A stretch of DNA of 64,000 nt from Salaquimonas sp. (GTDB taxonomy: Bacteria > Pseudomonadota > Alphaproteobacteria > Rhizobiales > Rhizobiaceae), in NCBI GenBank assembly GCA_022340185.1, contig JAJDOK010000040.1, positions 20,634 through 84,633 of the forward strand, written 5' to 3'. The position numbers and the translations under genes were made by a program. Positions 1 to 10,816 of this stretch are shown here, one piece after another (position 1 is the first letter of the stretch; the number at the start of each line of letters is the position of its first letter). The notes below the pieces were generated by a model. The model did no database searches. It had not been told where the DNA came from and saw only the letters and a list, made by a program, of their open reading frames with translations.

Positions 1-743
1 ATACCGAATTCTAGCGGCATGAAGACACCATTCGGTTTCAGTGCCTTCCTGGCGTGGTCAAAATTCGTTGTACCGGCCGTATCGAAGATCAGGTCGTAGC
101 GCTCGCCGCCTGCTGCGAAATCCTCGGTCCGGTAGTCGATCGAATGATCGGCACCAAGGCTCTTGACCAGATCATGATTCGCCTTGCTGCAAACCGCCGC
201 AACCTCTGCGCCCAGATGCTTTGCGATCTGGACGCCGTAGACGCCGACGCCGCCCGAGGCGGCGGCGACGAGCACCTGGCTGCCCGGCTCCACCTTGCCG
301 AAATCCCTCAAGAAAGCGAGCGCGGTAAGCGCGCCGAATGGCACGGCGGCGGCCTCTTCAAAGTTCAGGTTTTCCGGCTTTTTCGCGATCGCACCGATTT
401 GCGGAATGGCGATTGCCGCTGCGTGGGCGCCGAAACTGGCGCTGAACCCGAAGACTTCATCACCTGTCTTGAACCGCGTGACGTCCGCGCCTGTCTCGAC
501 GATACGACCGGCGAACTCCCCGCCGAGCACCTTGTGGCGCGGCCTGAAGAGCCCCATTATCAAGCGCCCCATCAGCCACATGCCACCGGGAAAGGCCGAG
601 GCACGCACGCGCCAGTCGGCCGTGGTCACCGTGGTGGCGAGGACTTCGACCAGCACCTGGTCGGACTTGATGGCGGGCCGGGCGACATCGCGAATTTCGA
701 CGACATCAGCCGGGCCGTAGCGTTCGTATACGGCCGCTTTCAT
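1..743 (-). CDS. NAD(P)-dependent MDR-family alcohol dehydrogenase / quinone oxidoreductase, truncated by the left window edge
   Basis: Minus-strand reading from ATG at 743 gives MKAAVYERYGPADVVEIRDVARPAIKSDQVLVEVLATTVTTADWRVRASAFPGG..., with a Rossmann motif (VAAASGGVGVYGVQIAKHLGA). Open to base 1. Absent from the ORF track, presumably because it has no stop in the window. Confidence 0.85.
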   Translation of the reverse strand, partial: MKAAVYERYGPADVVEIRDVARPAIKSDQVLVEVLATTVTTADWRVRASAFPGGMWLMGRLIMGLFRPRHKVLGGEFAGRIVETGADVTRFKTGDEVFGFSASFGAHAAAIAIPQIGAIAKKPENLNFEEAAAVPFGALTALAFLRDFGKVEPGSQVLVAAASGGVGVYGVQIAKHLGAEVAAVCSKANHDLVKSLGADHSIDYRTEDFAAGGERYDLIFDTAGTTNFDHARKALKPNGVFMPLEFG

Positions 744-786
744 TGTGTTTCCGTTTGCAGTGTTCTTGTTGGTTCTGTCTGACCGG

Positions 787-1542
787 CTAGCCCGCAGGGC
801 ACGCCGCGCAGATGCCGAGAAAATCGGCCGCCTTCAGGCTGGCGCCGCCGACCAGCGCACCGTCGACATTGGCGACCGCCAGGATTTCCGGGGCGTTGGA
901 AGGCTTGACCGAGCCGCCATAGAGCAGACGCATGGTCTTGCCTGCTTCGCCGAATTTCGCAACGACCTGCTCGCGGATAAATCCATGTGCTTCGGCGATA
1001 TCATCCAGCGTCGGTGTCAATCCGGTGCCGATTGCCCAGACCGGCTCGTAGGCAATGACGATATTCTGATCGCCCGGCAGCGAGCCGGCGAGTTGACTGC
1101 CGAGCACGTCGAGGGTCTTGCCGGACTCGCGTTCGGCGCCGGTCTCGCCGATGCAGACGACGGGCAGCAACCCTGCCCTGAGCGCGGCTTCGGCCTTGGT
1201 GCGAACCAGCGTGTCGCTTTCGCCGTGATCGGTGCGGCGTTCGGAATGGCCGACAATGACGGCGCTGCCGCCGGAATCGGCGATCATTTCGGCCGAAATG
1301 TCGCCGGTATGGGCGCCGGAGGCTTGTGTATGGCAGTCCTGCGCGCCTACGCCAACGCCGCTGTTCAGCGCCGCGGTTGCCGCCCCCGACAGAAGCGTCG
1401 CTGGCACGCAGACCAGCATGTCGAGTTTTTCACGCATCGCCGCGTCATAGCCGGCCGTCATCGCGGCCAGTTCGGCAAGCGAGGCAACGGTTCCGTTCAT
1501 CTTCCAATTGCCCGCGATCAGCGGTTTTGTTCCGGGCGTCAT
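787..1542 (-). CDS. tpiA: Triosephosphate isomerase
   Basis: Translation has [49 protein letters not shown]. Confidence 0.97.
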   Translation of the reverse strand: MTPGTKPLIAGNWKMNGTVASLAELAAMTAGYDAAMREKLDMLVCVPATLLSGAATAALNSGVGVGAQDCHTQASGAHTGDISAEMIADSGGSAVIVGHSERRTDHGESDTLVRTKAEAALRAGLLPVVCIGETGAERESGKTLDVLGSQLAGSLPGDQNIVIAYEPVWAIGTGLTPTLDDIAEAHGFIREQVVAKFGEAGKTMRLLYGGSVKPSNAPEILAVANVDGALVGGASLKAADFLGICAACPAG

Positions 1543-1772
1543 GGCAGCCTCCTCATGGGAAAATCTTCATGGCAGCAATACATGGATATGTAACGCCGTT
1601 TACGCGGCCCGATACGCCAGGTCAAACGTCGATTGCCGGCTTTGCCGATATGCGGTCCGCCGGCGGCCGGCATGCTTCTGTTCGCTTGCTTGTTGTGATC
1701 GCGGTATTCTCGCATTATACGGGGCGCTTGTCCCTCGAATGCCCGTAAAAGAAGGCTCAAACAGGTAGTTCC

Positions 1773-3674
1773 ATGCTTACAGCCCTGCGTAACGCGACCC
1801 AGAGCGCTTTCGCCAAAATTCTCCTTCTGCTTCTGGTCGCCAGCTTTGCCGTCTGGGGCGCCTCGGGCGCCTTCGTTTCCGGTTCGGGAAGCGCCACGGT
1901 CACATTCGGCAAGACCAATGTAAGCCTGCTCGATCATCGCCTGGCCTACGATCTGCAGCTCAACGCCCTGTCGCGCCAGCTCGGCCAGAGAATATCGCGC
2001 GAACAGGCGAAGAATTTCGGCATCGAGCAATCCGTGCTGACCCAGATCATCGCCGGCGCGGTGCTCGATGAAAACGCCCGGCAGATGGGCATGGGCATTT
2101 CCAATGACGAACTCGCCGCAATGATCGGCGACGACCCCGCTTTCAGGGATTCGACGGGCCGGTTTTCACGCCTGGCGCTGGAAAACGTGCTTCGCCAGGT
2201 CGGCATGCGCCAGGAGGACTACCTGCGCAATCGCAAGGCCGTCGCCGTACGCCGCCAGTTCGTCGACGCCGTTGCCGACAACGCAGCGACGCCAACCGCT
2301 TTCTTCGATGCTTTCGGCGTCTACCAGGCGCAAAAGCGCGTCCTGGATTACGTGACGGTCGGCGCCAACGCCGTTACCGACAAACCTGTGCCCACCGACA
2401 GCGATATCTCGGCCTATTACGATGCTCACAAGCGCGACTACGTGGCGCCGGAATACCGCAAGATGACGATCGTCCGCCTGACAGCGGAGGATATTTCGCG
2501 TCCGGACCTGATCGACCAAGCCGATGTCGCCAAGGATTACGACGCCAACAGGGCGAAGTACACGACCGAGGAACGCCGCCATGTGCAACAGCTCGTCTTC
2601 AAGGATCGGGCCGAGGCCGAGGCGGCGCTGAAGCGCATTCGCGACGGTGAATTCTTCGACACCATCGTCACCGAAATGGGACGCAAGCCGGAAGACATCG
2701 ACCTCGGCACGGTGACGAAGAAACAGATTCCCGATGTCAATGTCGCCAATGCCGCCTTCGGCCTCGAATTGAACGAGGTCAGCGATATCGTTGACGGCAT
2801 TTTCGGGCCGGTCCTTCTGCGTGTCGTCGAAATCGACCCACAGGAAGTCAAGCCGCTTGCCGATGTGTCCGATGAAATCCGCAAGAAGCTGGCGCTCGAC
2901 AAGGCGACCGAAGACCTTTTCGATGTCCATGACCGGCTGGAAGACGAACGTGCTGCCGGCGAAACGCTGGCGCAAGCGGCAAAGAATGTTGGCCTGACCC
3001 CCCGCATGATCGATGAAGTCGATGCACAGGGCAAGGCACCGGATAATAGCGAAGTCAAGGATATACCAGAAAAAGATAAACTGCTTTCTGAAGCATTTCA
3101 GACCGATCCCGGCGTCGAGACAGACCCCATTCCCATCGGTTCATCCGGTTTTGTCTGGTATGAGGTCGAGGATGTGACGCCTGAGCGCCAGAAGCCGCTC
3201 GACGAGGTGCGCGACCAGGTTGTCGCTGCCTGGACCGGGGAGGCGATCGCGAAAAAGGTCGCTGAAATCGCCGATACCATCCGCGACCGAGTCGAAAAGG
3301 GCGAGGATTTCGCCAACGTGGCGGGCGAATTGCTGCCGGCCAATGCAGACGGCACGCCGGCTGGCATCAAGACGAGTCCCGAACTGGCCCGCAGCGACAC
3401 CAATGATCAGCTCGCGCGCGACGCGGTAACGGCCGCCTTCTCGATCCCCGAAAACGCGGTGACCGTCGCACCGGGCGCCAAGGCTCCGTCGCGCGTCGTG
3501 CTCAAGGTCGTCAAGGTTATCGACGGCACGCCGGAGCCGACGCCCGATTCGGTCAAACAGCAGGTCGACAATGCCGTATCGGAAGACATGATCGGTGCCC
3601 TCATCGCGGATTTTCAGTCACGCGGCGAGGTCAGGATCAACGAGCGGGCGATCAACACCGCCCTGAACTTCTAG
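1773..3674 (+). CDS. ppiD: Peptidylprolyl isomerase D-like periplasmic folding factor (SurA_N plus rotamase)
   Basis: N-terminal single TM, SurA_N-like region and PpiC-like segment. Upstream promoter-like TTGTGA-N17-TATACG. Confidence 0.85.
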   Translation: MLTALRNATQSAFAKILLLLLVASFAVWGASGAFVSGSGSATVTFGKTNVSLLDHRLAYDLQLNALSRQLGQRISREQAKNFGIEQSVLTQIIAGAVLDENARQMGMGISNDELAAMIGDDPAFRDSTGRFSRLALENVLRQVGMRQEDYLRNRKAVAVRRQFVDAVADNAATPTAFFDAFGVYQAQKRVLDYVTVGANAVTDKPVPTDSDISAYYDAHKRDYVAPEYRKMTIVRLTAEDISRPDLIDQADVAKDYDANRAKYTTEERRHVQQLVFKDRAEAEAALKRIRDGEFFDTIVTEMGRKPEDIDLGTVTKKQIPDVNVANAAFGLELNEVSDIVDGIFGPVLLRVVEIDPQEVKPLADVSDEIRKKLALDKATEDLFDVHDRLEDERAAGETLAQAAKNVGLTPRMIDEVDAQGKAPDNSEVKDIPEKDKLLSEAFQTDPGVETDPIPIGSSGFVWYEVEDVTPERQKPLDEVRDQVVAAWTGEAIAKKVAEIADTIRDRVEKGEDFANVAGELLPANADGTPAGIKTSPELARSDTNDQLARDAVTAAFSIPENAVTVAPGAKAPSRVVLKVVKVIDGTPEPTPDSVKQQVDNAVSEDMIGALIADFQSRGEVRINERAINTALNF

Positions 3675-3753
3675 TCTGAATTCAAGGGCCTGGGTTTTCA
3701 GGCCAATCAGGGCCAATCAGGGTCAGGGTCCAGTCAAGGGAAGCGCTGCTTTC

Positions 3754-4773
3754 ATGAGTGATCTGAAAAGCTTTATCGCCAAGGTCGCCGACGGTGCTTC
3801 GCTCGACCGCGAGGAAACAGGCGAGGCGTTCTCTATCCTGATGTCGGGCGAGGCGACGCCATCGCAGATCGGCGGCCTGTTGATGGCGATGCGCGTTCGC
3901 GGCGAGACCGAGGAGGAATTCGCCGGCGCCATTGACGCCATGCGGGCGAAAATGCTCCCCGTCGATGCGCCTGACGACGCCATCGATATCGTCGGCACAG
4001 GCGGTGACGCCAAGGGTTCGCTGAACATCTCCACGGCATCGGCGTTTGTTGCTGCCGGCTGTGGCGTCAAGATCGCCAAGCACGGCAACCGTGCGCTGTC
4101 GTCGAAATCGGGCGCCGCCGACGTGCTGATGGCCCTGGGTGTCGACATCGAACTGTCACCGGACCAGATCACCGATTGCATCGAGGATGCCGGTGTCGGG
4201 TTCATGTTCGCCCCGGCGCACCATCCGGCGATGCGCCATGTCGGCCCGACCCGGGTGGAACTAGGCACCCGCACCATCTTCAACCTGCTCGGACCGATGT
4301 GCAATCCGGCCGGCGTTAGGCGCCAGCTCCTCGGGGTGTTTTCGCCGAAATGGCTGATCGAGATCGCCAAGGTGCTGGGCGAACTGGGATCGGAAAAGGT
4401 CTGGGTCGTCCATGGCGGCGGCTTCGACGAGATCACGATCACCGGACCGACGCATGTCGCCGCGCTCGAGGGCGGTCACGTCAGGGCTTTCGACATCACG
4501 CCCGAGGAAGTGGGGCTGGAAATCGCCCCGGCCGAGGCGATCGCCGGCGGCGACGCCGAATACAATGCCAGGGCACTGAGAAACCTGCTGGAGGGCAGAC
4601 CCTCGGCCTATCGCGACATGGTTCTGATGAATGCTGCGGCCGCTTTGGTCGTCGCCGACAAGGCAAAGGATCTGGCGCAAGGTGTTCGGCTTGCCAGTGA
4701 TGCGATCGATTCAGGCGCGGCGAAGGCCGTGCTCGAAAAACTGGTAGCCGTCTCCAATCAGGGACGGGTCTGA
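3754..4773 (+). CDS. trpD: Anthranilate phosphoribosyltransferase
   Basis: [48 protein letters not shown] motif. Confidence 0.97.
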   Translation: MSDLKSFIAKVADGASLDREETGEAFSILMSGEATPSQIGGLLMAMRVRGETEEEFAGAIDAMRAKMLPVDAPDDAIDIVGTGGDAKGSLNISTASAFVAAGCGVKIAKHGNRALSSKSGAADVLMALGVDIELSPDQITDCIEDAGVGFMFAPAHHPAMRHVGPTRVELGTRTIFNLLGPMCNPAGVRRQLLGVFSPKWLIEIAKVLGELGSEKVWVVHGGGFDEITITGPTHVAALEGGHVRAFDITPEEVGLEIAPAEAIAGGDAEYNARALRNLLEGRPSAYRDMVLMNAAAALVVADKAKDLAQGVRLASDAIDSGAAKAVLEKLVAVSNQGRV

Positions 4774-5591
4774 TGGCTGATATTCTGCGGAAGATCGAAG
4801 CCTACAAACGCGAGGAGATCGCTGCGGCCAAATCGGCGGTGCCACTGGCCGAACTGCGCGCACGCCTCAACGATGCCGAAAAGCCGCGCGGCTTTGTTTC
4901 CGCACTGGCTGCACGCCATGCGGCGGGCGACTATGCGCTGATCGCCGAGATCAAGAAGGCAAGCCCGTCGAAAGGCCTGATCCGTGCCGATTTCGATCCG
5001 CCGGCACTTGCCAGAGCCTATGAGGAAGGCGGCGCGGCCTGTCTTTCCGTACTGACCGATGCGCCGTCCTTTCAGGGTGCGCCGGAATTTCTCACCAAGG
5101 CTCGTGCGGCGGTGTTGCTGCCGGCACTGCGCAAGGATTTCCTGTTCGATCCCTATCAGGTCTACGAAGCCCGCGCCTGGGGCGCCGACTGCATCCTGGT
5201 GATCATGGCGGCCGTCGACAACGCAACCGCGATGGCGCTCGAGGAAACGGCCTTCGAACTGGGCATGGATGTCCTGGTCGAGGTCCATGACGAGACCGAG
5301 ACCGACCGCGCGCTCGAGCACATGGCCTCGAAGCTGATCGGCATCAACAATCGCGATCTGAAGACCTTCGTCACCACGCTGGAGACGAGCGAGAAGCTCG
5401 CCCCGCTCATTCCGGATAACCGCATCGTCGTCGGCGAAAGCGGCCTGTTCACCCCAGCCGATCTGGCCAGACTTGCGCGTGCGGATGTCCGCACCTTCCT
5501 GATTGGCGAAAGCCTGATGCGCCAGGACGATGTCGCCGCCGCCACGCGAGCGCTTCTGGCCGATCCCCTGCCCGCGCAAAACGCGGCGTAA
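4773..5591 (+). CDS. trpC: Indole-3-glycerol phosphate synthase
   Basis: [71 protein letters not shown]. Start overlaps trpD stop. Confidence 0.97.
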   Translation: MADILRKIEAYKREEIAAAKSAVPLAELRARLNDAEKPRGFVSALAARHAAGDYALIAEIKKASPSKGLIRADFDPPALARAYEEGGAACLSVLTDAPSFQGAPEFLTKARAAVLLPALRKDFLFDPYQVYEARAWGADCILVIMAAVDNATAMALEETAFELGMDVLVEVHDETETDRALEHMASKLIGINNRDLKTFVTTLETSEKLAPLIPDNRIVVGESGLFTPADLARLARADVRTFLIGESLMRQDDVAAATRALLADPLPAQNAA

Positions 5592-5594
5592 AAG

Positions 5595-6080
5595 ATGTCG
5601 GACAAGCTCACCCATCTGTCGGCATCGGGCGAAGCCAGCATGGTCGATGTCGGCGACAAGCCGGTGACCGTGCGCGAGGCGACGGCCGCGGGCGCGGTGC
5701 GCATGAAGCCCGAAACGCTGAAGATGATCCTATCCGGCAATGCAAAGAAGGGCGACGTCATGGCCGTCGCGCGTATCGCCGGCATCATGGCCGCCAAGAA
5801 GACCTCCGACCTGATCCCGCTATGCCATCCGCTGACGCTGACCAGGGTCGACATCGGTATCGAACCGGACGAGGCCCTGCCGGGCCTGCAGGTCACGGCG
5901 ATGGTCCGCGTTTCCGGCCAGACCGGCGTCGAGATGGAGGCGCTGACGGCCTGCTCGGTCGCCTGCCTGACCATTTACGACATGGCCAAGGCCGTCGATC
6001 GCGGCATGGAGATCGTCTCCGTGCGTCTCATCGAGAAGAAGGGCGGCAAATCCGGCCACTGGGTTGCGGAAAACGGCTGA
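5595..6080 (+). CDS. moaC: Cyclic pyranopterin monophosphate synthase
   Basis: [53 protein letters not shown]. Confidence 0.96.
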   Translation: MSDKLTHLSASGEASMVDVGDKPVTVREATAAGAVRMKPETLKMILSGNAKKGDVMAVARIAGIMAAKKTSDLIPLCHPLTLTRVDIGIEPDEALPGLQVTAMVRVSGQTGVEMEALTACSVACLTIYDMAKAVDRGMEIVSVRLIEKKGGKSGHWVAENG

Positions 6081-6084
6081 TCCG

Positions 6085-7329
6085 ATGCGAACCGGTCTCG
6101 TTCCTGTCCCCGAAGCGCTTGAACTGGTACTGGCCGCCGCCGCGCCCCAGGGCGAGGAGACCGTGGCGCTGAAAGACGCCGCCTTTCGTGTGCTCTCGCG
6201 CGATCTGGCAGCCAAGCGCACCCAGCCGCCTTTTGCCGCTTCCGCGATGGACGGTTATGCCGTGCGCGCCGACGATGTCGCCGCCCCGCCGGCCGAACTG
6301 CGTGTCATCGGCACATCCGCCGCCGGTCATCCGTTCGGGGGGGCGCTTGGCGCGGGCGAAGCTGTCCGCATCTTCACCGGCGCATCGGTGCCCGCCGGCG
6401 CCGACACCGTCATCATCCAGGAAAACACGCAAGCCGATGACAACAGCGTTACCATCGAAAAGGGCGAAGCCAAAGGGCGGCACATCCGTGTCGCCGGCCT
6501 CGATTTCAGGGAGGGTGATGTCCTTTTGAAGCGCGGCACGGTGCTCGGGCCGCAGCAATTGTCGCTTGCCGCCTCGATGAACCATGCCCGTCTGCCGGTC
6601 TACGCCCGACCGAAGGTGGCGTTGATCGCGACCGGTGACGAACTGGTCATGCCGGGCGAGACTCTGCACGACGGCGCAATCATCGCCTCCAACACTTTCG
6701 GCATCGCCGCAATCATCGAGGCGGCTGGTGGCGAGGTGCTTGACATGGGTCCGGAAACAGAGATCGTCGAGGACGACGCCGAGACGCTGACCACCGCCTT
6801 CGTCAAGGCGATGGCGGCCGGTGCACGGCTGATCGTCTCCACCGGCGGCGCTTCGGTCGGCGACCACGATCTGATCAAGCCGGTACTGCTCTCGCTCGGC
6901 GCGAAGTTCGATTTCGAGAAACTCGCCATGCGCCCGGGCAAGCCGCTGATCTGCGGCCATATCGACCGCGACGGCGACACCGTTCGCGTCATGGGCCTTG
7001 CCGGCAATCCGGTGTCGAGCCTGGTCGCCGCCCATGTTTTCGTGCGCCCGCTCGTCTCGCTGCTCGCCGGCCGGCCCGCGCAGACGGCAAGGCCGGTCTC
7101 CGCCGTGCTCGGTTGCGCCCTGCCGGCCAATGACGAGCGCGAGGACTATGTGCGTGCCTCCGCCACACGCCGCGACGATGGCACGCTGGTGGTCGAACCC
7201 CTGCCCGTGCAGGACAGTTCCATGCTTGCCTTTCTGGCGCGCGCCGACGTTCTGCTGATCCGTCCGGTCAGGGCGCCCGAAGCCGCCATGGGCGATCCCT
7301 GCAAGGTTATCCTGCTGCGCGAAATCTGA
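6085..7329 (+). CDS. moeA: Molybdopterin molybdenumtransferase
   Basis: ASAMDGYAVRADD, RIFTGASVPAGADTVIIQE, IVSTGGASVGDHDL, GLAGNPVSSLV. Start chosen at MRTGL. Confidence 0.95.
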   Translation: MRTGLVPVPEALELVLAAAAPQGEETVALKDAAFRVLSRDLAAKRTQPPFAASAMDGYAVRADDVAAPPAELRVIGTSAAGHPFGGALGAGEAVRIFTGASVPAGADTVIIQENTQADDNSVTIEKGEAKGRHIRVAGLDFREGDVLLKRGTVLGPQQLSLAASMNHARLPVYARPKVALIATGDELVMPGETLHDGAIIASNTFGIAAIIEAAGGEVLDMGPETEIVEDDAETLTTAFVKAMAAGARLIVSTGGASVGDHDLIKPVLLSLGAKFDFEKLAMRPGKPLICGHIDRDGDTVRVMGLAGNPVSSLVAAHVFVRPLVSLLAGRPAQTARPVSAVLGCALPANDEREDYVRASATRRDDGTLVVEPLPVQDSSMLAFLARADVLLIRPVRAPEAAMGDPCKVILLREI

Positions 7330-7362
7330 GACAATTCAAGGCTTTCACATTTTGTTCTTGCG

Positions 7363-7377
7363 GAACATGTCGCGAAC
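7363..7377 (+). promoter_or_regulatory. LexA operator (GAAC-N7-GAAC) upstream of lexA
   Basis: GAAC ATGTCGC GAAC read directly; matches the alphaproteobacterial SOS box GTTC-N7-GTTC on the other strand. Confidence 0.85.
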
Positions 7378-7388
7378 ATGTTAATTAT

Positions 7389-7403
7389 GTTCGTGATTTG
7401 TTT
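7389..7403 (+). promoter_or_regulatory. Second near-consensus LexA operator (GTTC-N7-GTTT)
   Basis: GTTC GTGATTT GTTT; 12 bp downstream of the first box and opposite in orientation. Confidence 0.5.
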
Positions 7404-7567
7404 CAGTTGTCCCACGGGTTACTCCGTACGGCGGGGCAATTGGCGGCGAATGAACCGGTACTTTCATGAAGCCAGCCCTGCATGCCGGCCCTGCATGAAG
7501 GAAACTGGCTGCGAGGAACGGCCCTGTTGTTGCCTTGTTGCGAAAGGCGGGGCCAGGGAGAACAAAT

Positions 7568-8308
7568 ATGCTGACCCGCAAACAGCACGAACTGCTCATC
7601 TTCATCCACGAACGCTTGCAGGAGGAAGGCGTGCCGCCGTCCTTCGATGAAATGAAGGATGCGCTCGACCTGAAATCGAAATCCGGCATCCACCGCCTGA
7701 TCACGGCGCTGGAGGAACGCGGCTTCATCCGCCGCTTGCCCAATCGTGCGCGGGCGCTCGAAGTCATCCGCCTTCCCGAGGGCTATGGCGCCGAACAGGC
7801 TCCGCGGGCAAGCGAGCGCCCGCGCGGTTTCTCGCCCAGCGTCATTCGCGGCGATCTCGACCGCGCGCCGGCCGAACCGCGCGAGACCGGGAGGCCAAGT
7901 CCTGCCAGCATCGAAGACGGCGAGGTTTCCATTTCCATTCCGGTGATGGGCCGCATCGCCGCCGGCGTACCGATCTCCGCCATCCAGGACCATACGCATA
8001 ACGTATCGGTACCACCCGACATGATCGGCCTGGGCACGCACTATGCGCTGACGGTGAACGGTGATTCCATGATCGAGGCCGGCATATTCGACGGCGACAC
8101 TGCGATCATCCGCCAGACCAATTCGGCCGAAGCCGGTGACATCATCGTCGCCCTCGTCGATGAAGAGGAAGCGACGTTGAAACGGCTGCGCCGCAAGGGT
8201 GCCTCCATCGCGCTGGAAGCGGCCAATCCGGCCTACGAGACCCGTATCTTCAGCCAGGACCGCGTCAAGGTACAGGGCCGGCTGGTTGGCCTGATGAGAC
8301 GTTACTGA
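7568..8308 (+). CDS. lexA: SOS repressor LexA
   Basis: [33 protein letters not shown], Ala-Gly cleavage site (IAAGVPI), [15 protein letters not shown]. Confidence 0.97.
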   Translation: MLTRKQHELLIFIHERLQEEGVPPSFDEMKDALDLKSKSGIHRLITALEERGFIRRLPNRARALEVIRLPEGYGAEQAPRASERPRGFSPSVIRGDLDRAPAEPRETGRPSPASIEDGEVSISIPVMGRIAAGVPISAIQDHTHNVSVPPDMIGLGTHYALTVNGDSMIEAGIFDGDTAIIRQTNSAEAGDIIVALVDEEEATLKRLRRKGASIALEAANPAYETRIFSQDRVKVQGRLVGLMRRY

Positions 8309-8340
8309 TCGGGCTGCCGGCTTTCTGCCAGTCCTGCTGG

Positions 8341-10656
8341 TCATTGGTTCTGCTCCTGCGGGACCCTCTCTTGCAGATTCCATGGCCGTCTTCCGGATTG
8401 CCGTGACGCCTCGACCGTGTATGCCGATTTTCCACTCCCTTGCCGCGCGATCCGGATCGCCTGGCTGCCGCCGGTCTCGAAATCCTTGCGCTTCAAAACG
8501 ACAGCCGGCCAGCGCTCATTTCCACGAATTTTGGGGCAGTGCAGCCATCTCAGTCGCGGCATCAACAGGATATCGGCTTTTGCGCAGGCCTGAGGCAGAA
8601 GATCGGGATCGTAGACCACATGCAGGACCTGCCCGCCCTGTAGCCGCACCACACACAGGTCGCGGTCGCAGCGCTCATCGATCATCCCTTCGCTTTTTCC
8701 CGCGATGCCTTGCGACCAAGCCCTCAGCCAGATATCGGTGACGAAAGCATTGCGGCGCGGATAGAGTGGCACCAGCCTGCCTTGCCCGTCCGCCACGGCA
8801 ACCGTTCTTCCATCCTCCGCCGCCAGTATATCCGGCGTGGTGCCGGAGCCTGCCAGCAAGGGCAACATGGCGAGTGGCGCAAGTCCCGCAAATCGCAATT
8901 TCGTTCGGAGCAGGGTCAAGAACACCAGCCCGCAAGCGCCCGCATAGAGCAGCGTTACCGGCTGTACGCCCGTCACCCCGGCCATGCCGAAGCCGTTGAC
9001 CCAGTTTGAAATCGCCACCATGCGCTCGATGCCAAAGCCGAGCACGCTCAGAAAGGGCTGTTCCAGCCCATAGGGCATGGCAAGCGTTGAAATCAGCGCG
9101 AACGGCATCACCAGGGTTGTCACCACCGGCATGGCGAGCGCGTTGGCCAGCAAGCCGAGCGGCGCGACACGATGGAAATGCCATGCCGCGAACAGACCCG
9201 TCGCCAGCCCCGCGATCAGGCTGGTGAAGAGGATGCCGCCCAGATAGGTGGGCACGAAGCCAGCCATGCGCGCCAGCCTGCCGACATGCGGATCGGCGCT
9301 GACACGCAAGCGGCGCCAGTTGCGCTCCCGCAATGCCTGATAGGCGGCCACCAGCGCCGCGGCCGCCGCGAACGACATCTGGAAGCCCGGCTCCAGAATG
9401 CTTTCCGGCGACAGGGTGAGAATGAGAAAGGCGGCGATGGCGACATTGCGGATGGTTACCGCCCGCCGGTCGGCCAGCGCCGCCGTCAGCATGACCGCGA
9501 TCATCACCCAGGCGCGCTGCGTGGCGACCGACGCCCCGGAGATCGTGAGATAGGCCGTCGCCGCGGCCAGACCCGCCCCCGCCGCCCATTTGGCGATCGG
9601 ACGACTGAGCGTCAGTGCCGGCGACCATGCCAGCAGCCAGCGCAGGCCCCACACCACGGTGAGCGCGACCAGCGCCATGTGCAGGCCGGAAATGGCGAGC
9701 ACATGCGCCAAGCCGGACTGGCGCAGGCTTTCGGCCGTTTCCCCGTCAATGCCGCTGCGGTCTCCGGTGATCAGTGCCGTCGCGATATCGCCCGGCTCAC
9801 CCGGCAAGCCTGCCCGTATCCGTCTGCCGATCGCCTGGCGCAGCGTGTTGAGGTCGATCCGCCACTTTTCGTACCAGGCGGGCTGGATCGCCGTTTTGCC
9901 CTCATGTGGTGCGCCGAGGAAGAAGCCGGTGCCGCCCAGCCGGTCGAAGCGGGCGAAGAAGTTGAAATCGTAGCCGCCTGGATAGGCAGGGCCGTTGATC
10001 GGCATGATCCGCGCCTTGCCGGCGATCGGTTGGCCGGGCGAGTAGGGCCGCTTGCCGGCCGATGCCGACAGCCGGATGCGCTCGGGCAATTTGCTTCGGT
10101 CGATTCCTGCAATCTTGATCGGGCGGATGAGATAGCGCGACGAACCTCTGGAATTGCGGTCGCTCTCCAGCACCAGCCCGGTGATTTGCGCCGTCACCTG
10201 ATGTTCGATCACAGGCGCGGAAACCGTCCATGTGCGCAATTGCGCCGTTCCCATCCCGGCGAGATACAGCGTGACGGAAACCAGCACGAGCCAGGTTGCA
10301 CCTCTCGTCTGCAATCGCCATGCAACGCCACCCAATACTGCCGCACTCGTCCACACCACCAACGCCACCGGTTCGGAGGGAATGGCGAAATAGGTCAGGA
10401 TGCCCAGGCCGAAAAAGACCGGTACGAAATTGAAAAGACTGCCGGTTTCGCGTTCATACGCAAAGGCGCGGGCGAATGCTTCGCCAAGGTCGAGCCGTGA
10501 CTGCGACACGCGCAGAACAATGCGGCGCAACCTGCCTGGCGCAAATTCGCCGGCGCGAAGCCGTGCGTGCTGGCGTGACGGCAGTTCGGGACGGCGGACG
10601 CGCCCCGCTGTTTCGTCCCGTCCTTGCGTTTCTTCGATGTCGGTTGGTTCGGACAT
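8341..10656 (-). CDS. comEC: ComEC/Rec2 family competence membrane protein
   Basis: GDRSGIDGETAESLRQSGLAHVLAISGLHMALVA motif and multiple TM segments. Start chosen at MSEPTDIEE; could be further upstream. Confidence 0.88.
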   Translation of the reverse strand: MSEPTDIEETQGRDETAGRVRRPELPSRQHARLRAGEFAPGRLRRIVLRVSQSRLDLGEAFARAFAYERETGSLFNFVPVFFGLGILTYFAIPSEPVALVVWTSAAVLGGVAWRLQTRGATWLVLVSVTLYLAGMGTAQLRTWTVSAPVIEHQVTAQITGLVLESDRNSRGSSRYLIRPIKIAGIDRSKLPERIRLSASAGKRPYSPGQPIAGKARIMPINGPAYPGGYDFNFFARFDRLGGTGFFLGAPHEGKTAIQPAWYEKWRIDLNTLRQAIGRRIRAGLPGEPGDIATALITGDRSGIDGETAESLRQSGLAHVLAISGLHMALVALTVVWGLRWLLAWSPALTLSRPIAKWAAGAGLAAATAYLTISGASVATQRAWVMIAVMLTAALADRRAVTIRNVAIAAFLILTLSPESILEPGFQMSFAAAAALVAAYQALRERNWRRLRVSADPHVGRLARMAGFVPTYLGGILFTSLIAGLATGLFAAWHFHRVAPLGLLANALAMPVVTTLVMPFALISTLAMPYGLEQPFLSVLGFGIERMVAISNWVNGFGMAGVTGVQPVTLLYAGACGLVFLTLLRTKLRFAGLAPLAMLPLLAGSGTTPDILAAEDGRTVAVADGQGRLVPLYPRRNAFVTDIWLRAWSQGIAGKSEGMIDERCDRDLCVVRLQGGQVLHVVYDPDLLPQACAKADILLMPRLRWLHCPKIRGNERWPAVVLKRKDFETGGSQAIRIARQGSGKSAYTVEASRQSGRRPWNLQERVPQEQNQ

Positions 10657-10816
10657 CGTCCCCGCTCCGTCCGGCCCTGTTCCACTCGACCTTGTCAACT
10701 GCTGGCGCGGCACTTGCCCAGCCGGGTAAACATGCTACATCAGCGCGCAATCAATCGCCAAAGACAAGCGCCGCGACCTGTCTCCTCGCCTGCGCCATCT
10801 CTATGAACAGGATCCC

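Noticed and set aside
54-782. 242-aa plus-strand ORF at the left edge
   Set aside because: The minus strand encodes an MDR oxidoreductase that continues off the window; the plus ORF is its shadow.
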